64,000 bases of DNA from Saccharothrix obliqua (GTDB lineage: Bacteria; Actinomycetota; Actinomycetes; Mycobacteriales; Pseudonocardiaceae). The notes beneath the pieces are model-generated. The model was not told where the DNA came from. It did not search any database and was given only the letters and a program-made list of their open reading frames with translations. This document shows, in pieces, positions 25,702 to 33,752 of the stretch; the first letter of the stretch is position 1; the number at the start of each line of letters is the position of its first letter. The translations under genes were made by a program, and so were the position numbers. The DNA lies in contig NZ_JAHXGQ010000013.1 of NCBI RefSeq assembly GCF_019375475.1, positions 1-64,000 on the forward strand, read 5' to 3'.

Positions 25702-26258
25702 CCGCCGCGCCGTCGCGGCGGCTGGTCGAGTTCTCCGCGCGGGAGCTGAACTCCCGGCTCGGCGAGGCGTTGGCGCTCTACGTCAGCGCGATGAACTACC
25801 CGCCGGGCACGGCGGAGCAGCGCGCGCCGATGTGGTTGGCGCACATGCTGCGTGACGGCTGGCGCTGCGTCGTGGCGCTCGGCGAGCACGACGAACTCAT
25901 CGGCATCGGTTACGGCTACCGGGGTTCGACCGGCCAGTGGTGGCACGAGCAGGTGCGGCACGGCCTCACCGCGGTGTCCGGACCGGGCGCGGTCGAGGAG
26001 TGGATGCACGACTACTTCGAGCTGACCGAGCTGCACGTGCTGCCGGGCGCGCAGGGCCGGGGCATCGGCGAGGGCGTGCTGCGGGACCTGCTGGCGGGTG
26101 TGCCGACGTCGCGGGTGCTGCTGTCGACGCCGGAGGGCCCGAGCAAGGCGTGGCGGCTGTACCGGCGGCTGGGTTTCGTGGACGTCCTGCGCCACTACCA
26201 GTTCACCGGCGACCCGCGCCCGTTCGCGGTGCTGGGCCGCAGCCTGCCGCTGGACTGA
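25698..26258 (+). CDS. GNAT N-acetyltransferase
   Basis: This 186-residue enzyme has acetyl-CoA motif A at ELHVLPGAQGRGIGEGVLRDLL (LPxxQGRGIG) and a closing GPSKAWRLYRRLGF motif. The acceptor is unknown. It is coupled to the YbaK gene by a 4-base overlap, so it may act in the same editing or resistance context. The start lies at MTAAPSRRLVEFSARE. Confidence 0.87.
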   Translation: MTAAPSRRLVEFSARELNSRLGEALALYVSAMNYPPGTAEQRAPMWLAHMLRDGWRCVVALGEHDELIGIGYGYRGSTGQWWHEQVRHGLTAVSGPGAVEEWMHDYFELTELHVLPGAQGRGIGEGVLRDLLAGVPTSRVLLSTPEGPSKAWRLYRRLGFVDVLRHYQFTGDPRPFAVLGRSLPLD

Positions 26259-26263
26259 GGAAC

Positions 26264-26298
26264 CGCGGGGGCGACCCCGGTCCGGGGCCGCCCCCGCG
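26264..26298. terminator. Bidirectional terminator, GNAT versus CHAP-like gene
   Basis: A 17-bp stem with one wobble pair (CGCGGGGGCGACCCCGG and complement) lies between convergent stop codons, 2-6 bases from each. Confidence 0.75.
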
Positions 26299-26300
26299 TC

Positions 26301-26924
26301 TCAGAACGGCGAGACGAAACCGGTGGCCCGGAGTCCCGGGCCCGCGTTCAGGTCGGACAGCTTGCGCCACTTCGAGTACACGACGCGGTCGCTCACGTTG
26401 CCCTCGACGGTGCGGACGTGGGTGGCCTTCAGCCCGGTGCGGTCGTAGTTGACCTCGACCACGACACCGACGTGCGCGTACATCGACGGGTAGTTGCCGT
26501 ACACGACGGCGTCGCCCATCTCCACGTCCCGGTCCGCGATCGGCTTCCAGCGGCCGTTGGCCTGGCCCCACTTCTGCCAGTACGTCGCCCAGTGCCCCTG
26601 GTCCACGCCGGGAGCGCCGTCCACCGCGCGCATCGACGGCCGCTCCGGCACGCCCGCCTTCGTCCAGGCCCAGTTCACGAACACGCCGCACCACTCGACG
26701 GGCCGACGCACGTCCGGGTCGACGTCCTGGTAGCGCTGCGGGTAGCCGTTGGGCCCGTTCTCCTTCGCGCCGACCTGGCTGAAGGCGTAGTCGACGATCT
26801 CCTGCCGGATCCGCCACTGCGCCGGGTCGGCGACCTCGTCCTGCGCCTGGGCCGGGACCGCCCCCGCCAGTAACGCGCCGACCGCGATCACGACCGCCGC
26901 GGTGCGTCTGAGACGTCTCGCCAT
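26301..26924 (-). CDS. Secreted CHAP-like cysteine amidase/peptidase
   Basis: This 207-residue protein has a Sec signal peptide (MARRLRRTAAVVIAVGALLAGAV..., cleavage likely after AQAQ near residue 28). The mature part resembles a CHAP fold: catalytic Cys in VEWCGVFVNWAW, His in YAHVGVVVEV, and a terminal Asn-containing strand THVRTVEGNVSD. It probably cuts peptidoglycan peptides, or it is a toxin-like secreted enzyme. ATG follows GGAGGGGGCAC. The gene is monocistronic between two terminators. Confidence 0.75.
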   Translation of the reverse strand: MARRLRRTAAVVIAVGALLAGAVPAQAQDEVADPAQWRIRQEIVDYAFSQVGAKENGPNGYPQRYQDVDPDVRRPVEWCGVFVNWAWTKAGVPERPSMRAVDGAPGVDQGHWATYWQKWGQANGRWKPIADRDVEMGDAVVYGNYPSMYAHVGVVVEVNYDRTGLKATHVRTVEGNVSDRVVYSKWRKLSDLNAGPGLRATGFVSPF

Positions 26925-26962
26925 GAGTGCCCCCTCCTCGGTGCCCGCAGCATATGCAACAG

Positions 26963-27003
26963 AAACCCCGGTGACGCCGCCGTTAAGGCGGTCACCGGGG
27001 TTT
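26963..27003 (-). terminator. Terminator of the DUF885 gene
   Basis: Arms ACCCCGGTGACGCCGCC-type and its complement around a TTAA loop form a stem of about 15 bp with one bulge. T residues follow on both sides (GGGGTTTTG on + and GGGGTTTC on -). It lies 30 bases past the DUF885 stop. Confidence 0.8.
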
Positions 27004-27032
27004 TGTTCACCAATGGTTCCCCAAAGGGCGGA

Positions 27033-28712
27033 TCAGAGGGCGGCGAGGCGCTCCCGCAGCGTGTCCAGGCCCATCGCGCCCATCTCCAGCGCGTCCTTGT
27101 GGAACTTCTTGAGGTCGAACGCGTCGCCGTGCCGGGCGCGGGCCTCGTCGCGGGCCGCCAGCCACAGCCGCTCGCCGATCTTGTACGACGGGGCCTGGCC
27201 GGGCCAGCCCAGGTAGCGGTCGATCTCGTCGTGCACGTGTGCCGCTTCGGTGATGGTGCGGGTGAGCATGAACTCCAGGCCCAGCTCGGGCGTCCAGCGC
27301 TCGCCCTCGTGGAAACCCGTGCCGCGCGGGATCTCCAGCTCCAGGTGCATGCCGATGTCGATGATCACGCGGGCCGCGCGGAACAGGTGCGCGTCGAGCA
27401 TCCCGAGCAGGTCGCCGTCGTCCTCCAGGTAGCCGAGTTCGCGCATCAGGCGCTCGGCGTACAGCGCCCAGCCCTCGCCGTGGCCGGACACCCAGCACAT
27501 CAGGCGCTGGAAGTCGTTGAGCTTCCCGGCCTGGTGGACGGCGGTCGCGACCTGGAGGTGGTGGCCCGGCACGCCCTCGTGGTAGACGGTCGTGAGTTCA
27601 CGCCACGTGGAGAACTCGGTCTTGTCCGCGAGCACCGACCACCACATGCGGCCGGGGCGGGAGAAGTCCGGGGTGGGCCCGGTGTAGTACGCGCCGACGC
27701 CACCGCCGGGCGGCGCGATGCGGCACTCCAGCCGCATCAGCTCGTCGGGCAGCTCGAAGTGCACGTCCCGCAGGTCCAGCAACGCCTTGTCGGACAGCTC
27801 CTGCATCCACGCCTGGAACCGGTCCTGGCCGTGCACCAGGTACCGCGGGTCGGCGTCGAGCGCGGCGGCGGCCTCGGCGAGCGTCGAACCCGGCTTGATC
27901 CGGTTCGCCACCTGCTTCATCTCGGTCTCGATGCGGGTGAACTCGGCCCAGCCCCACTCGTACGCCTCGGCGAGGTCGAGCCGCGCGCCGGTGAAGTAGC
28001 GGGACCACAGGCGGTAGACGTCCTCGCCGACGGCGTCCTTCGCGGGCGCCTTCGGCGCGAGGTCGTCACGCAGGAACACCGCCAGGTCGGCGTACGCCTC
28101 GGCGGCGGCCTTCGCGCCCGTCTCCAGGTCGGTGCGCAGCGCGGAGTCGACCCGGGCGCCCTCGACCAGCGAGGCGAAGTAGGACTTGCCGCCCGTGCGC
28201 CCGGACCACGTGTCGCACTGCTCGGCGACCTTGCGCACCTGGCGCAGCGCGGACACCCGGCCCCGGTCCGCCGCGTGGGCGAGGCCCGCGCGCAGGTTCG
28301 CCACGGCGTCCGGCATGGCCGCGAGGCGCTTGGCGATGGTCGCCCACTGCTCGGGGGTGTCGGTCGGCATGAGGTCGAACACCTCGCGCAGGCTCTGCAC
28401 GGGGCTGGCGATGACGTTGAGCGCGCCCTCCTGGAGACCCGCCTCGTGGATCTCCACCTCCAGCCCGACCCGCTCCTGGAACACCGACTTCGCGGCGGCC
28501 TCGGACGCGTCGGCGGGCTCGGCGGCGGTGATGTCGGCGAGCGCGCGCCGGGACAGCTCCTTGCGGGCGCGGTGCCCCTCCGGCGAGTAGTCGGTCAGCT
28601 CGTCGTCGTGGCCGGGGGTACCGAGGAAGGTCGCGGTCAGCGGGTCTGCCGCCGCGTAGTCGGCTACGAACTGGTTGCTGATGCCGTGCACGCCGGCCGG
28701 AGAGGTTGCCAT
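27033..28712 (-). CDS. DUF885-family protein (putative metallopeptidase)
   Basis: This 559-residue soluble protein of the DUF885 family has the zinc-like motif HEGVPGHHLQ near residue 387 followed by EGWALYAERLMRELGY, a pattern reminiscent of M32-like gluzincins. No signal peptide is seen. The family is conserved in actinomycetes but lacks an assigned substrate. ATG at 28712 is preceded by GGAGGTAACG. It is transcribed divergently from lppM. Confidence 0.88.
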   Translation of the reverse strand: MATSPAGVHGISNQFVADYAAADPLTATFLGTPGHDDELTDYSPEGHRARKELSRRALADITAAEPADASEAAAKSVFQERVGLEVEIHEAGLQEGALNVIASPVQSLREVFDLMPTDTPEQWATIAKRLAAMPDAVANLRAGLAHAADRGRVSALRQVRKVAEQCDTWSGRTGGKSYFASLVEGARVDSALRTDLETGAKAAAEAYADLAVFLRDDLAPKAPAKDAVGEDVYRLWSRYFTGARLDLAEAYEWGWAEFTRIETEMKQVANRIKPGSTLAEAAAALDADPRYLVHGQDRFQAWMQELSDKALLDLRDVHFELPDELMRLECRIAPPGGGVGAYYTGPTPDFSRPGRMWWSVLADKTEFSTWRELTTVYHEGVPGHHLQVATAVHQAGKLNDFQRLMCWVSGHGEGWALYAERLMRELGYLEDDGDLLGMLDAHLFRAARVIIDIGMHLELEIPRGTGFHEGERWTPELGLEFMLTRTITEAAHVHDEIDRYLGWPGQAPSYKIGERLWLAARDEARARHGDAFDLKKFHKDALEMGAMGLDTLRERLAAL

Positions 28713-28781
28713 GGCCGCGACGTTACCTCCGGGTCGCCGGCCGCCGACAGGTATTTAGCGAGGCTCACGATCCTGTCGCCC

Positions 28782-28796
28782 GGTCAACTTTTGACC
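28782..28796. promoter_or_regulatory. Short inverted repeat between DUF885 and lppM genes
   Basis: GGTCAA-CTT-TTGACC, extended by CC/GG outside, lies in the divergent promoter region 20 bases before lppM. It is possibly an operator; the TTGACC arm also resembles a -35 for either direction. Confidence 0.35.
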
Positions 28797-28815
28797 CGGC
28801 CGGCAGGATGACCGC

Positions 28816-29466
28816 GTGCCCAGGGCCACAGCGCTCCTCCTGCCCGTCCTGCTCCTCGCGGTGTTCACGCTGACGGGCTGCGTCCGGCTGCACGCCGCCA
28901 TGGCGCTGTCGCCCGACGACCGCGTGTCCGGCGAGGTCATCGCCGCCACACCGCCCACGCAGGACAACGACCCGGGCCCGCAGCTCAAGATCCCGAACGA
29001 GCTGGCCGGGCGCGTCACCGCCAAGGCGTACAAGGTGGACAACTACACGGGCACGCAGCTGTTCTTCAACAGCCTGACGTTCGAGGAAGTGCGGGCCCTG
29101 TCCGCCGCCACGAGCACCACGTCCAGCCGCTACCAGCTCACCTTCCGGCGGTCCGGCGACCTGGTGACGCTGTCCGGCTCCGTGGACCTCACGCAGGTGC
29201 CCGCCGACCGCGCCGACATCCAGGTGAAGATCAGCTTCCCGGGCGAGCTGGTCAACACCAACGGCCGGGAGGAGGAGCGGAACACCATCGCGTGGTCGCC
29301 CAAGCCCGGCCAGGCGTCGATGCTCACCGCGACCCTGCGTTACGCGGGCGAGAACTCACCCGCCTACTTCGCCTGGACGATGCTGGTGGCGGGGTTGACC
29401 GGCACGGCGGCGCTGATCGTCCTGGTGCTCGCGGTCGTGGCGCACCGCCGCAGCCTCGTGGCCTGA
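28816..29466 (+). CDS. lppM: LppM-family lipoprotein (DUF3153)
   Basis: This 216-residue protein has a lipoprotein signal with lipobox LTGC (Cys at residue 22). Its extracellular domain, about 150 residues, begins VRLHAAMALSPDDRVSGEV, a family hallmark. It ends in a C-terminal transmembrane helix (ALIVLVLAVVAH) and a short basic tail. Mycobacterial LppM is involved in phagosomal trafficking; the role in a non-pathogen is unknown. GTG start. It opens the stretch collinear with Rv2171-Rv2196. Confidence 0.85.
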   Translation: MPRATALLLPVLLLAVFTLTGCVRLHAAMALSPDDRVSGEVIAATPPTQDNDPGPQLKIPNELAGRVTAKAYKVDNYTGTQLFFNSLTFEEVRALSAATSTTSSRYQLTFRRSGDLVTLSGSVDLTQVPADRADIQVKISFPGELVNTNGREEERNTIAWSPKPGQASMLTATLRYAGENSPAYFAWTMLVAGLTGTAALIVLVLAVVAHRRSLVA

Positions 29467-29505
29467 ACCACGTCACAACCCGGCGGGCCGCCCCGTCCAC
29501 CGGGC

Positions 29506-29946
29506 ATGAGGATGAACTTCGCCGCCGTGGCGCCCGAGGTGTACCGGCACCTGGTCGCGCTCGACGCCTTCGCCCACGAGCGCATCGACCGCCGGCTGGC
29601 CGACCTGGTCAAGCTGCGCGCGTCGGTGCTGAACAACTGCGCCTACTGCGTGGACCTGCACTCCACCGACTCGATCAAGGCGGGTGAGGACACCCGTCGC
29701 CTGCTCGCGGTGGCGGTGTGGCGTGAGTCCCACTTCTTCAGCGCCGAGGAGCGCGTCGCGCTGGAGTTCACCGACGCCGTGACCCGGCTCGGCGAGCACG
29801 GCGTGCCGGACGAGCTGTGGGAGAGGGTGACCGCGACGTTCGACGAGCGGCAGGTCGCCGGCCTGCTCGCGGAGATCATCGCGATCAACGCCTTCAACCG
29901 GATCGGCGTGACCATGGACTCGGCCACCGAACTGCGCTTGGGCTGA
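29506..29946 (+). CDS. AhpD/carboxymuconolactone decarboxylase-family protein
   Basis: This 146-residue all-helical protein has the redox/active-site motif NNCAYCVDLHSTDSIKAGE (CxxC then His). This is typical of the AhpD-like peroxidase-reductant family. It likely serves as a thiol peroxidase or reductant for peroxide stress. ATG with GGGCATGAGG context; M1 and M3 are both possible starts. The gene has no equivalent at this spot in M. tuberculosis that I recall. Confidence 0.85.
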   Translation: MRMNFAAVAPEVYRHLVALDAFAHERIDRRLADLVKLRASVLNNCAYCVDLHSTDSIKAGEDTRRLLAVAVWRESHFFSAEERVALEFTDAVTRLGEHGVPDELWERVTATFDERQVAGLLAEIIAINAFNRIGVTMDSATELRLG

Positions 29947-29952
29947 CCGCGG

Positions 29953-29981
29953 GGCGGGGCCGACCAGGGGGCGGCCCCGCC
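29953..29981. terminator. Bidirectional terminator, AhpD-like gene versus metF
   Basis: A 10-bp GC stem (GGCGGGGCCG and complement) with a 9-base loop lies between the convergent stops. Confidence 0.6.
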
Positions 29982-29986
29982 GGGCG

Positions 29987-30871
29987 TCACGCGCGCACCG
30001 GCACCAGGCCCAGGCGGGACACCACCTCGCGGGTCGCCTTGGACCGGTTGAGCGTGTAGAAGTGCAGGCTCGGCACGCCCTCCGCGAGCAGCCGCTCGCC
30101 CAGCTCGGTGACCAGGTCGACGCCCGCCTTCCGGAAACCCGCCGCGTCGTCCGCGTACGGGTCGAGCCGACGCGCGACCGAGGCGGGCACCGGCGCGCCG
30201 GACAGCTCGATCGTCTTCACCAGGGTGCGGGGCGTGGTCAGCGGCATCAGGCCGGGCAGCAGCACGGCATCGCAGCCCTGCGCGGCCACCCGGTCCCGCA
30301 GCCGCAGGAAGTCCTCCGCCTCGAAGAACAGCTGCGCGATCGCGAAGTCCGCGCCCGCGCGCAGCTTGCGCACCAGGTGCCGGGTGTCCTCGTCCAGGTC
30401 CGCCGACCGCGGGTGCCCGTACGGGAACGCCGCCACGCCCACGCAGAAGTCGCCCAGCTCCCGGCACAGCCGCACCAGTTCCTCGGCGTAGGTCAGCCCG
30501 GACGGGTGCGCCACCCACTCGCCGTTCGGGTCGCCCGGCGGGTCGCCCCGCACGGCCAGGATGTTGCGCACGCCGACCGCCGCGTACCAGCCGATCACGT
30601 TCCGCAGCTCGGCCACCGAGTGCTCCACGGCCGTGAGGTGCGCCATCGGCACCAGGGTCGTCTCTTGGGCCACGCGGCCGGTGGTGCGGATGGTGCGGTC
30701 GCGCGACGACCCGCCCGCGCCGTACGTGATCGACACGAACGCCGGGTCGAGGGGCTCCAGCTCGCGGATCGCCCGCCACAGGACCTGCTCGTCCGCGGCG
30801 TCGCGCGGCGGGAAGAACTCCACGGAGAACCCCGAGTTGCCGCCGTTGAGGCGTTCGACGACCGAAGTCAT
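29987..30871 (-). CDS. metF: 5,10-Methylenetetrahydrofolate reductase
   Basis: This 294-residue FAD-dependent TIM-barrel enzyme reduces methylene-THF to methyl-THF for methionine synthesis. Family landmarks: SVEFFPPRDAADEQVLW at the N-terminus (catalytic Glu), FVSITYGAGGSSRDRT, NILAVRGDPPGD, and DFAIAQLFFEAEDF. ATG follows CTGGAGGGC. In M. tuberculosis the equivalent position holds a MetF-like gene (Rv2172c). It is divergent from the prenyl synthase. Confidence 0.95.
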   Translation of the reverse strand: MTSVVERLNGGNSGFSVEFFPPRDAADEQVLWRAIRELEPLDPAFVSITYGAGGSSRDRTIRTTGRVAQETTLVPMAHLTAVEHSVAELRNVIGWYAAVGVRNILAVRGDPPGDPNGEWVAHPSGLTYAEELVRLCRELGDFCVGVAAFPYGHPRSADLDEDTRHLVRKLRAGADFAIAQLFFEAEDFLRLRDRVAAQGCDAVLLPGLMPLTTPRTLVKTIELSGAPVPASVARRLDPYADDAAGFRKAGVDLVTELGERLLAEGVPSLHFYTLNRSKATREVVSRLGLVPVRA

Positions 30872-30975
30872 GCCCTCCAGCGTAGTGCCCGTGCCGGCCT
30901 TCGGGAGGCCCGGTTCACTTCGTGGAAGCGGCCCCCGGTTGGGCGGGCGTTCCGGGCAGAGGTGACCATAGACGG

Positions 30976-32043
30976 GTGCCGCCCCACCCGTTGGACCAGG
31001 AACTGCCCAAGCACGTCGACGCAGCGCTCGCCGACTACCTCGCCGACCGCCGCACGCTGGGCGCGCGCATGGAGTCGAACTTCACCGACGTGGTGGACGG
31101 GCTCGCCGACTTCGTCCTCGGCGGCGGCAAGCGGATCCGGCCGACGTTCGCGTGGTGGGGCTGGCGGGCGGCGGGCGGCGACCCGGGCGGCGACCTGGCC
31201 GGGCCCGTGCTCACGGCGGTCAGCTCGCTGGAGCTGATCCAGGCGTGCGCGCTGATCCACGACGACCTGATGGACGCCTCCGAGACCCGCCGGGGCATGC
31301 CCACGGTGCACATCCGGTTCGGCAAGAAGCACCGCGACGAGGGCTGGCTCGGCGAGGCCGAGCGGTTCGGGCTCGCGGCGGCCGTGCTGATCGGTGACGT
31401 CGCGCTGGCCTGGGCCGACGACATGCTGTTCGCGGCGGGGCTGCCCAAGGACGCGTTGCAGCGGTTGAGCCTGCCGTGGCGGGACATGCGCACCGAGATG
31501 CTCGCGGGCCAGTACCTGGACGTGCTCACGCAGGCACGCGGTGACTCCTCTCCGGACGCCGCGTTGCGCATCGACCGGCTGAAGACCGCCGCGTACACCG
31601 TGGAGCGCCCGCTGCACATGGGCGCGGCGATCGGCGACGCGCCGCCGGAGCTGGTCGCCGGCCTGCGTGCGTTCGGCACGGACATCGGGGTGGCGTTCCA
31701 GCTCCGGGACGACCTGCTCGGCGTGTTCGGCGACCCGGCGGTGACCGGCAAGCCCGCGGGCGACGACCTGCGGGAGGGCAAGCGGACGCTGCTCGTGGCG
31801 CTGGGCGTGGAGTACGGCGCGGACGTGCTGCACGACGCGTTGGGCCGCCCGGACCTCGACGTCGACACCGTGGACGAGATCCGGGCCAGACTGGTGGAGG
31901 TCGGGGCGGTGGACGCGGTCGAGCGGCGCATCGCCGAACTCACCCAGTCCGCGCTGACGGCGCTGGCGCGGGCCCCGATCGCCGAACCGGCCGGTGAGCG
32001 GCTGGCGGAACTCGCGATCAGCGCCACGAAACGGACCTACTGA
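30976..32043 (+). CDS. crtE: Polyprenyl (geranylgeranyl) diphosphate synthase
   Basis: This 355-residue trans-prenyltransferase has the first Asp-rich motif in IHDDLMDASETRRG and the second in FQLRDDLLGVFGD, with KRTLL following. It condenses isopentenyl diphosphate with allylic diphosphates, probably to C20. Position matches Rv2173 (idsA2). Two bases separate its stop from crtI, so here it most likely supplies carotenoid synthesis. GTG start at 30976 with a weak ribosome site; chain length cannot be read with certainty. Confidence 0.9.
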   Translation: MPPHPLDQELPKHVDAALADYLADRRTLGARMESNFTDVVDGLADFVLGGGKRIRPTFAWWGWRAAGGDPGGDLAGPVLTAVSSLELIQACALIHDDLMDASETRRGMPTVHIRFGKKHRDEGWLGEAERFGLAAAVLIGDVALAWADDMLFAAGLPKDALQRLSLPWRDMRTEMLAGQYLDVLTQARGDSSPDAALRIDRLKTAAYTVERPLHMGAAIGDAPPELVAGLRAFGTDIGVAFQLRDDLLGVFGDPAVTGKPAGDDLREGKRTLLVALGVEYGADVLHDALGRPDLDVDTVDEIRARLVEVGAVDAVERRIAELTQSALTALARAPIAEPAGERLAELAISATKRTY

Positions 32044-32045
32044 CG

Positions 32046-33539
32046 ATGCGCACCGTCACCGGCCGCACGGACCACGTGGTCGTGGTCGGCGCGGGACTGG
32101 CGGGCCTGTCCGCCGCGCTGCACCTGCTCGGCGCGGGCAGGCGCGTGACCGTGGTCGAGCGCGACGACGTGCCCGGCGGCCGGGCCGGGCGGCTCGACCT
32201 CGGCGGCTACCGGTTCGACACCGGCCCCACCGTGCTCACCATGCCGGAACTGGTCGAGGAGGCCCTGAACGCGGTCGGCGAGAGCCTGGCCGACCGGCTG
32301 GACCTGCTCCCCGTGACACCCGCCTACCGGGCGCGGTTCGCCGACGGCTCCGTGCTGGACGTGCACGCCGACGGCGACGCGATGGAGGCGGAGGTGCGGC
32401 GGTTCGCCGGACCCGCCGAGGCCGCCGGGTACCGGGCGCTGCGGTCGTGGCTGACGGAGCTGTACCGGGTCGAGCGCGACGCGTTCATCGGCGCGAACTT
32501 CGACTCGCCGCTGAGCCTGCTCACGCCGCAGCTGGCCCGCCTGGCGGGGCTGCGCGGGTTCGCGCGGCTGGGACCGTCCGTGGCGCGGTTCCTGAAGGAC
32601 GAGCGCCTGCAACGCGTGTTCTCGTTCCAGTCGCTCTACGCGGGTGTGTCGCCACGCCGGGCGCTCGCCGCGTACGCCGTCATCGCGTACATGGACACCA
32701 TCGCGGGCGTGTACTACCCACGCGGCGGGATGCGCGCGTTGCCGGACGCGTTGGCGGACGCCGCCCGGGACGCGGGCGCGGAGCTGCGTTACCGGACGAA
32801 GGTCGCGTGGCTGGAGCGGATCGGCCGCCGGGTGACGGCCGTGCGCACCGCGCAGGGCGAGCGCATCCCGTGCGACGCCGTGGTCCTGACGCCCGACCTG
32901 CCCATGTCGTACCGGCTGCTCGGCCACCGCCCGCGCCGCCCGGTGCCGCTCACCTGGGCGCCGTCGGCGGCCGTGCTGCACGCCGGGGTGGACCGGACGT
33001 GGCCGGAACTCGCGCACCACACGCTGTTCTTCGGCGGCGCGTGGGACCGCACGTTCGACGAGCTGACCCGCCGGGGCACGTTGATGAGCGACCCGTCGCT
33101 CCTGGTCACCAGCCCGCCGGGACGCGGGATGTTCGTGCTCGCGCCGACACCGAACCTGCGGGTCGGCGCGATCGACTGGGACCGCGTCGGCCCCGCCTAC
33201 CGGGACGAGGTCGTGCAGGTCCTCCAGGCACGCGGCCTGACCGGGTTCGGCGACTCGATCGAGGTGGAGTCGCTGGTCACGCCGAAGGACTGGGCCGCGA
33301 TGGGCCTCGCCGCGGGCACCCCGTTCTCGGTCGCGCACACGTTCGCCCAGACCGGCCCGTTCCGGCCGCGCAACCTGGTGCTCGACAACGCCGTGCTGGC
33401 GGGCTGCGGCACCACGCCGGGCGTGGGCGTGCCGCCGGTGCTGATCTCCGGGAAGCTCGCGGCGCAACGCGTCACGGGACACGTCGGCGCGGCGTGGCGG
33501 CGACCGGCCGTCCGACCGCGGGCGCAGAGCCCGCGCTGA
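32046..33539 (+). CDS. crtI: Phytoene desaturase
   Basis: This 497-residue FAD enzyme introduces double bases-conjugating desaturations into phytoene to give coloured carotenoids such as lycopene. An N-terminal dinucleotide fold VVVGAGLAGLSAALHL is followed by ERDDVPGGRAG. The C-terminal CrtI signature lies in NAVLAGCGTTPGVGVPPVLISGKLAAQRV. ATG starts 2 bases after crtE. A terminator-like hairpin follows 36 bases after its stop. Confidence 0.93.
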   Translation: MRTVTGRTDHVVVVGAGLAGLSAALHLLGAGRRVTVVERDDVPGGRAGRLDLGGYRFDTGPTVLTMPELVEEALNAVGESLADRLDLLPVTPAYRARFADGSVLDVHADGDAMEAEVRRFAGPAEAAGYRALRSWLTELYRVERDAFIGANFDSPLSLLTPQLARLAGLRGFARLGPSVARFLKDERLQRVFSFQSLYAGVSPRRALAAYAVIAYMDTIAGVYYPRGGMRALPDALADAARDAGAELRYRTKVAWLERIGRRVTAVRTAQGERIPCDAVVLTPDLPMSYRLLGHRPRRPVPLTWAPSAAVLHAGVDRTWPELAHHTLFFGGAWDRTFDELTRRGTLMSDPSLLVTSPPGRGMFVLAPTPNLRVGAIDWDRVGPAYRDEVVQVLQARGLTGFGDSIEVESLVTPKDWAAMGLAAGTPFSVAHTFAQTGPFRPRNLVLDNAVLAGCGTTPGVGVPPVLISGKLAAQRVTGHVGAAWRRPAVRPRAQSPR

Positions 33540-33574
33540 CCGACGCGGGGTGACCGGCGACACCCGCCACCCCC

Positions 33575-33605
33575 CGTGCGGGGCACCCCTCCCGGTGCCC
33601 GCACG
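33575..33605 (+). terminator. Terminator-like hairpin after crtI
   Basis: CGTGCGGGGCACC pairs with GGTGCCCGCACG with one bulged G and a 6-base loop. It suggests that the next gene has its own promoter, perhaps the TAGCGT at about 33705. Confidence 0.5.
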
Positions 33606-33752
33606 GGCATTCCCGCACGTCGGAATACTCCAACTGGTCACTCGCCCGGGTGGCCGCCCCATGCGAGGATCCGTCGAGGTGTCCCGAGGGCGTCGCGCGT
33701 CTCCGCCATAGCGTGCCGACGCGCGCTCGCGTTGTGCGACGATGTTGCCGCG